Assembly (NCBI RefSeq): GCF_013304825.1
Contig: NZ_JAAWUO010000010.1
Span: 62,001 to 126,000, forward strand
Origin: Blautia schinkii
GTDB lineage: Bacteria; Bacillota; Clostridia; Lachnospirales; Lachnospiraceae
Length of the DNA: 64,000 nt
Reading direction: 5' to 3'
A model generated the notes under the pieces. That model saw only the letters and a program-made list of their open reading frames with translations. It was not told the origin of the DNA and did no database searches. The translations under genes and the position numbers were made by a program. The number at the start of each line of letters is the position of its first letter. The first letter of the stretch is position 1. This document shows positions 61,512 through 64,000 of the stretch, one piece after another.

Positions 61512-61595
61512 ATGAGAAAAATCAAAGACTTTATCAAATACGCAATGGAGTGCTACATGGCTATTTATGCAAGATACCCATACAACTTCCGCTAA
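61512..61595 (+). CDS. Small peptide ORF (27 residues) divergent from the AraC gene
   Basis: An ATG preceded by AGAGGAGGAAAACAAA (strong ribosome site) opens a 27-codon frame that begins MRKIKDFIKYAMECYMAIYA and ends in a Tyr/Arg/Asn/Phe-rich tail. It is basic and amphipathic, with one Cys. A TATAAT (61,470-61,475) lies upstream with a poor -35, as expected for activator control. Family unknown; it could be a signalling, toxin-like or membrane-active peptide. Confidence 0.55.
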   Translation: MRKIKDFIKYAMECYMAIYARYPYNFR

Positions 61596-61698
61596 GAAGA
61601 TCCACAATAATATCTGAAGTCACGGATATTTTTGCGTGATCCATACGCATGAAAAATAACTGAATAAAAGTCAACATATGACTTATGCTAAAATAAAC

Positions 61699-62142
61699 TC
61701 AGAAAGTTTCCTGAAGGATTTCCAGAGCCCGTTTATATCTTCCATGCAAACGAGAAATCTGTCGGGCAGAAATATTTTCGCAGTCAGTAAGACGTGTTAC
61801 ATCAGAATTGTGGAGCAGATCAGCCTGCTTCACTTTTTTTGCAATTGGATTCTTTCGAAGATTGCGGATATAATCAAAATAATTCATACTCTTATCTCTT
61901 GTCAGAAAACGAAGTGCCTCTACAACTTCTTCCGGAAAATTTTTTTCCAGATCTTCAAATGTAATCTCTGTATCTTCCACAACATCGTGAAGAAGTGCTG
62001 CACACACACTGATCTCATCATCCATCTGCTCCGCTACATAAAATGGATGAAAAATATAAGGTGTTCCGCTTCGATCTGTCTGTCCATGATGTGCCTCGTA
62101 TGCCACCTTCATAGCTTTTTTCGTCAAAGCTGTATAAATCAT
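61699..62142 (-). CDS. HD-domain hydrolase (Mesh1/small alarmone hydrolase-like)
   Basis: The 147-residue protein has the HD signature of the RelA/SpoT hydrolase domain: YIFHPFYVAEQM, ALLHDVVEDTE (HD plus ED) and KQADLLHNSD. There is no synthetase or regulatory domain. Such stand-alone proteins may degrade (p)ppGpp or other nucleotides. GGGAGG lies seven bases upstream of the ATG. Single-gene unit. Confidence 0.88.
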   Translation of the reverse strand: MIYTALTKKAMKVAYEAHHGQTDRSGTPYIFHPFYVAEQMDDEISVCAALLHDVVEDTEITFEDLEKNFPEEVVEALRFLTRDKSMNYFDYIRNLRKNPIAKKVKQADLLHNSDVTRLTDCENISARQISRLHGRYKRALEILQETF

Positions 62143-62420
62143 AAACGTTCCTCCCGTCCGGTTCTGTCAAACCGCCGTTCCGGTCACTGCCTGCTTCGGT
62201 CACAGTAACCTGTTTTATGCTCTACATAACACAGTATAGCATCTGATCATCCTCCATACAAGGACAAGAACTCTTATATGTCTATCTTTTTTTCTTATAT
62301 CTGACAATTTTCTGATTATAGTTTAGCCTATCATTATTCTCAAATTTGTCTGTACCTGAATCCTCTGTACTCTGTTGATAATCTTCTGAATAGTTATAGT
62401 GTATCAATCTGTTCATTCTC

Positions 62421-62449
62421 TTGCCCTAATTTTAAAATTGGTATATACT
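62421..62449 (+). promoter_or_regulatory. Promoter of the HicB-like gene
   Basis: TTGCCC and TATACT with a 17-base spacer, about 70 bases before the start codon. Confidence 0.65.
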
Positions 62450-62527
62450 TATCACAATTGGGCAAAACCTTATTTTATGGCAATGCCCTGAATCTACAGC
62501 ATTTTAAATCAGAAAGGAACCACACCA

Positions 62528-62806
62528 ATGAAATTTATATATCCTGCAGTTTTCCGTCCCACAGAAGACAAAAAATACAACGCTTTTTTTCCGGATCTTG
62601 CCTGCTGCGAAGCGAAAGGCGATACTCTGGACGATGCCATTGAGAACGCCAACGCAGCTGCCTATGACTGGATCTACACAGAACTGATGGAATTCGAGGG
62701 CAAGCTTCCTCCTGTTTCCGAGGAGAGCGATCTGGATCTGAAAGAGGGCGATGTTGTCCGCAATATCTCTGTTAACATCCGTTTCCAGGATGGATGGGAC
62801 GAATAA
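62528..62806 (+). CDS. HicB-like protein without a HicA partner
   Basis: The 92-residue protein has the HicB fold signature: KFIYPAVFRPTEDKKYNAFF, PDLACCEAKGDTLDDAIENA, then AAYDWIYTELM. HicB antitoxins usually pair with a HicA toxin of about 60-80 residues. None lies next to it on either strand, and a terminator follows within 15 bases. It lacks the DNA-binding C-terminal extension. It may be an orphan that has taken on another role. Confidence 0.85.
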   Translation: MKFIYPAVFRPTEDKKYNAFFPDLACCEAKGDTLDDAIENANAAAYDWIYTELMEFEGKLPPVSEESDLDLKEGDVVRNISVNIRFQDGWDE

Positions 62807-62815
62807 TAAACAGGC

Positions 62816-62866
62816 AAAAAGCATCAGAACCGGCAGCTGTCTTTCGTTACCGATTCTGATGCTTTT
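62816..62866. terminator. Bidirectional terminator between hicB-like and fabT-like genes
   Basis: AAAAGCATCAGAA and TTCTGATGCTTTT form a perfect 13-base stem with a structured loop, between convergent genes. Confidence 0.88.
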
Positions 62867-62878
62867 ATTTTGATTTCT

Positions 62879-63319
62879 TTATTGTTCATGATACTGCCTG
62901 AAAAACTTACGCAGTCCGTCCAGTGCTTTTACAAGTACTTCTGTCTCATCCTCATTCAGTTCTGCCAGCACAGCTTCTGTCATCTGTCTGTGAAATTCCG
63001 CATGATGGTGGTATGCCATACGTCCCTTGTTGGTAAGCTGGATAAATACAACACGGCGGTCCTTCTCGCTTCGCTCCCTTTTCACATAGCCTTTCTTCAC
63101 AAGACTGTTCATAGAGGTTGTAAGCGATCCCACTGTAATGTTCAGCTTGGCTGCGATAGAAGACATATTGCCTCCACCCAGGCCAACTGCCTCAATAATG
63201 TGCATATCATTATTGGAGATATCTTTATATTTATCTGTGATGATGGCTTCTTCCTCCAGACGAAGGATCTCATTGAACAGATGCACCAGCACATCATTGA
63301 TAACTTCCCGATTATCCAC
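62879..63319 (-). CDS. fabT: MarR family regulator, FabT-like
   Basis: The 146-residue protein resembles streptococcal FabT: KDISNNDMHIIEAVG, the winged helix NITVGSLTTSMNSLVKKGYV, the wing RERSEKDRRVVFIQLTNKGR and the HRQM segment. FabT represses fatty acid synthesis genes when bound to acyl-ACP. It lies 104 bases downstream of accA on the same strand, at the end of a fatty-acid gene cluster. The start is GTG 63319 with CAGGAGAGGG upstream. Confidence 0.85.
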   Translation of the reverse strand: MDNREVINDVLVHLFNEILRLEEEAIITDKYKDISNNDMHIIEAVGLGGGNMSSIAAKLNITVGSLTTSMNSLVKKGYVKRERSEKDRRVVFIQLTNKGRMAYHHHAEFHRQMTEAVLAELNEDETEVLVKALDGLRKFFRQYHEQ

Positions 63320-63423
63320 TCCTGTCCCTCTCCTGTTTCTCCGGAGTCAAAAAATCTCCCCGGTTCTCTGTTTATGAAGCCATCGTAACATAAATATAGG
63401 TTTTTTTCCACTGGATTTTCACT

Positions 63424-64000
63424 TTACATTTTCCTGAACCGCTGATAACGATGTTCCAGAAGTTCCTCCGGTTCTTTACCGCTGTATTTTTCAAGAAAGT
63501 CTGCAATTCCATTTTCCAGACAGCCGGCTACATCTTCCATATTCTCCCGACTTACCGGTTCTGTTTCCGGAATTACGTGCTCTATCATTCCCATCTCACA
63601 GAGATCTGCTGCTGTCAGTTTCATCACTTCAGCTGCTTCCTTTGCTTTTTTGCTGTCTTTCCAGAGAATGGATGCAAAGCCTTCCGGGGAAAGAATGGAA
63701 TAAACCGAATGCTCCAGCATCCATACTTCGTCTGAAACTGCAAATGCAAGGGCACCGCCACTTCCGCCTTCTCCGATCACAATGGAAAGCACCGGGACGG
63801 TAAGACCTGCCAGTGTGTAGAGATTTTTTGCGATGGCTTCTCCCTGTCCTCGCTCTTCTGCTTCCAGTCCGCAGAAAGCACCGGGAGTATCCACCAGACA
63901 GATCACCGGGCGATGGAATTTCTCAGCCTGCTGCATAAGACGTAAGGATTTCCAGTAACCTTCCGGGGAAACCATTCCGAAATTCCGGGCTATGTTTTCT
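63424..64000 (-). CDS. accA: Acetyl-CoA carboxylase carboxyltransferase alpha subunit (cut by window end)
   Basis: About 190 C-terminal residues are in view; the frame is open to the window edge. Signature sequences are NFGMVSPEGYWKSLRLMQQA, VDTPGAFCGLEAEERGQGEA and the oxyanion loop GEGGSGGALAF. With the beta subunit it transfers carboxyl from biotin to acetyl-CoA, the first step of fatty acid synthesis. The biotin ligase for this pathway is at 25,729. Confidence 0.95.
   Translation of the reverse strand, partial: ENIARNFGMVSPEGYWKSLRLMQQAEKFHRPVICLVDTPGAFCGLEAEERGQGEAIAKNLYTLAGLTVPVLSIVIGEGGSGGALAFAVSDEVWMLEHSVYSILSPEGFASILWKDSKKAKEAAEVMKLTAADLCEMGMIEHVIPETEPVSRENMEDVAGCLENGIADFLEKYSGKEPEELLEHRYQRFRKM

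Overview
The window looks like a chromosomal segment of a Gram-positive anaerobe of the Lachnospiraceae, probably Blautia-like. This is inferred from the gene families (Tad locus without outer-membrane parts, DUF5702, DUF3877, DUF6320, FabT-type MarR), moderately low GC, AGGAGG-type ribosome sites and sigma-A promoters. No phage, insertion sequence or CRISPR array was seen. Most genes lie on the minus strand.

Layout. 1-10,850: end of a histidine kinase, a rhomboid protease, then a large Tad (type IVb) pilus operon reading leftwards from 10,847 to 1,222: two prepilin peptidases, TadZ, TadA, TadB, TadC, a 59-residue Flp pilin, a DUF5702 protein, two TadE-like pseudopilins and a DUF6382-FHA protein. 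11,100-19,160: tRNA-Glu, SGNH hydrolase and GNAT pair, a four-repeat lipoprotein, an amidohydrolase, an AlaX editing protein, an ECF sigma / anti-sigma / membrane protein operon and a secreted protein. 19,345-25,568: complete F-type ATP synthase operon (atpBEFHAGDC). 25,700-31,630: birA, a WYL regulator, lrgAB, a phosphoesterase and EndoQ. 31,670-37,440: three surface proteins. 37,680-39,960: an MBL-fold protein, an HTH regulator and a GNAT protein.

40,295-55,000 is the most unusual part. Two complete NikA/DppA-family ABC importers stand in tandem (one with a fused double ATPase, one with split ATPases). Next to them are a LysR regulator and an 813-residue protein built as methyltransferase - M14 (AstE/aspartoacylase-like) hydrolase - methyltransferase. 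The three transcription units share a near-identical upstream motif, ACAA-n-CCC-n-GGGGAT, so they very likely form one regulon. I propose a system that imports and processes a small peptide- or opine-like compound, possibly a metal ligand. The substrate is unknown.

55,060-64,000: a 164-bp palindromic repeat element, nth, DUF3877, a DUF6320 acyltransferase-like membrane protein and esterase, an OGG1-like glycosylase with an AraC regulator and a divergent 27-residue ORF, an HD hydrolase, a solitary HicB, a FabT-like regulator and the end of accA.

Two genes appear to start at non-standard codons behind strong Shine-Dalgarno sites: atpB at ACG and the ECF sigma factor at ATT. Three copies of a REP-like palindrome (28.6, 29.7 and 51.1 kb) and a cluster of GTTCG boxes near the WYL regulator are further unexplained structure. 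All functions are read from sequence by eye; no database search was run.
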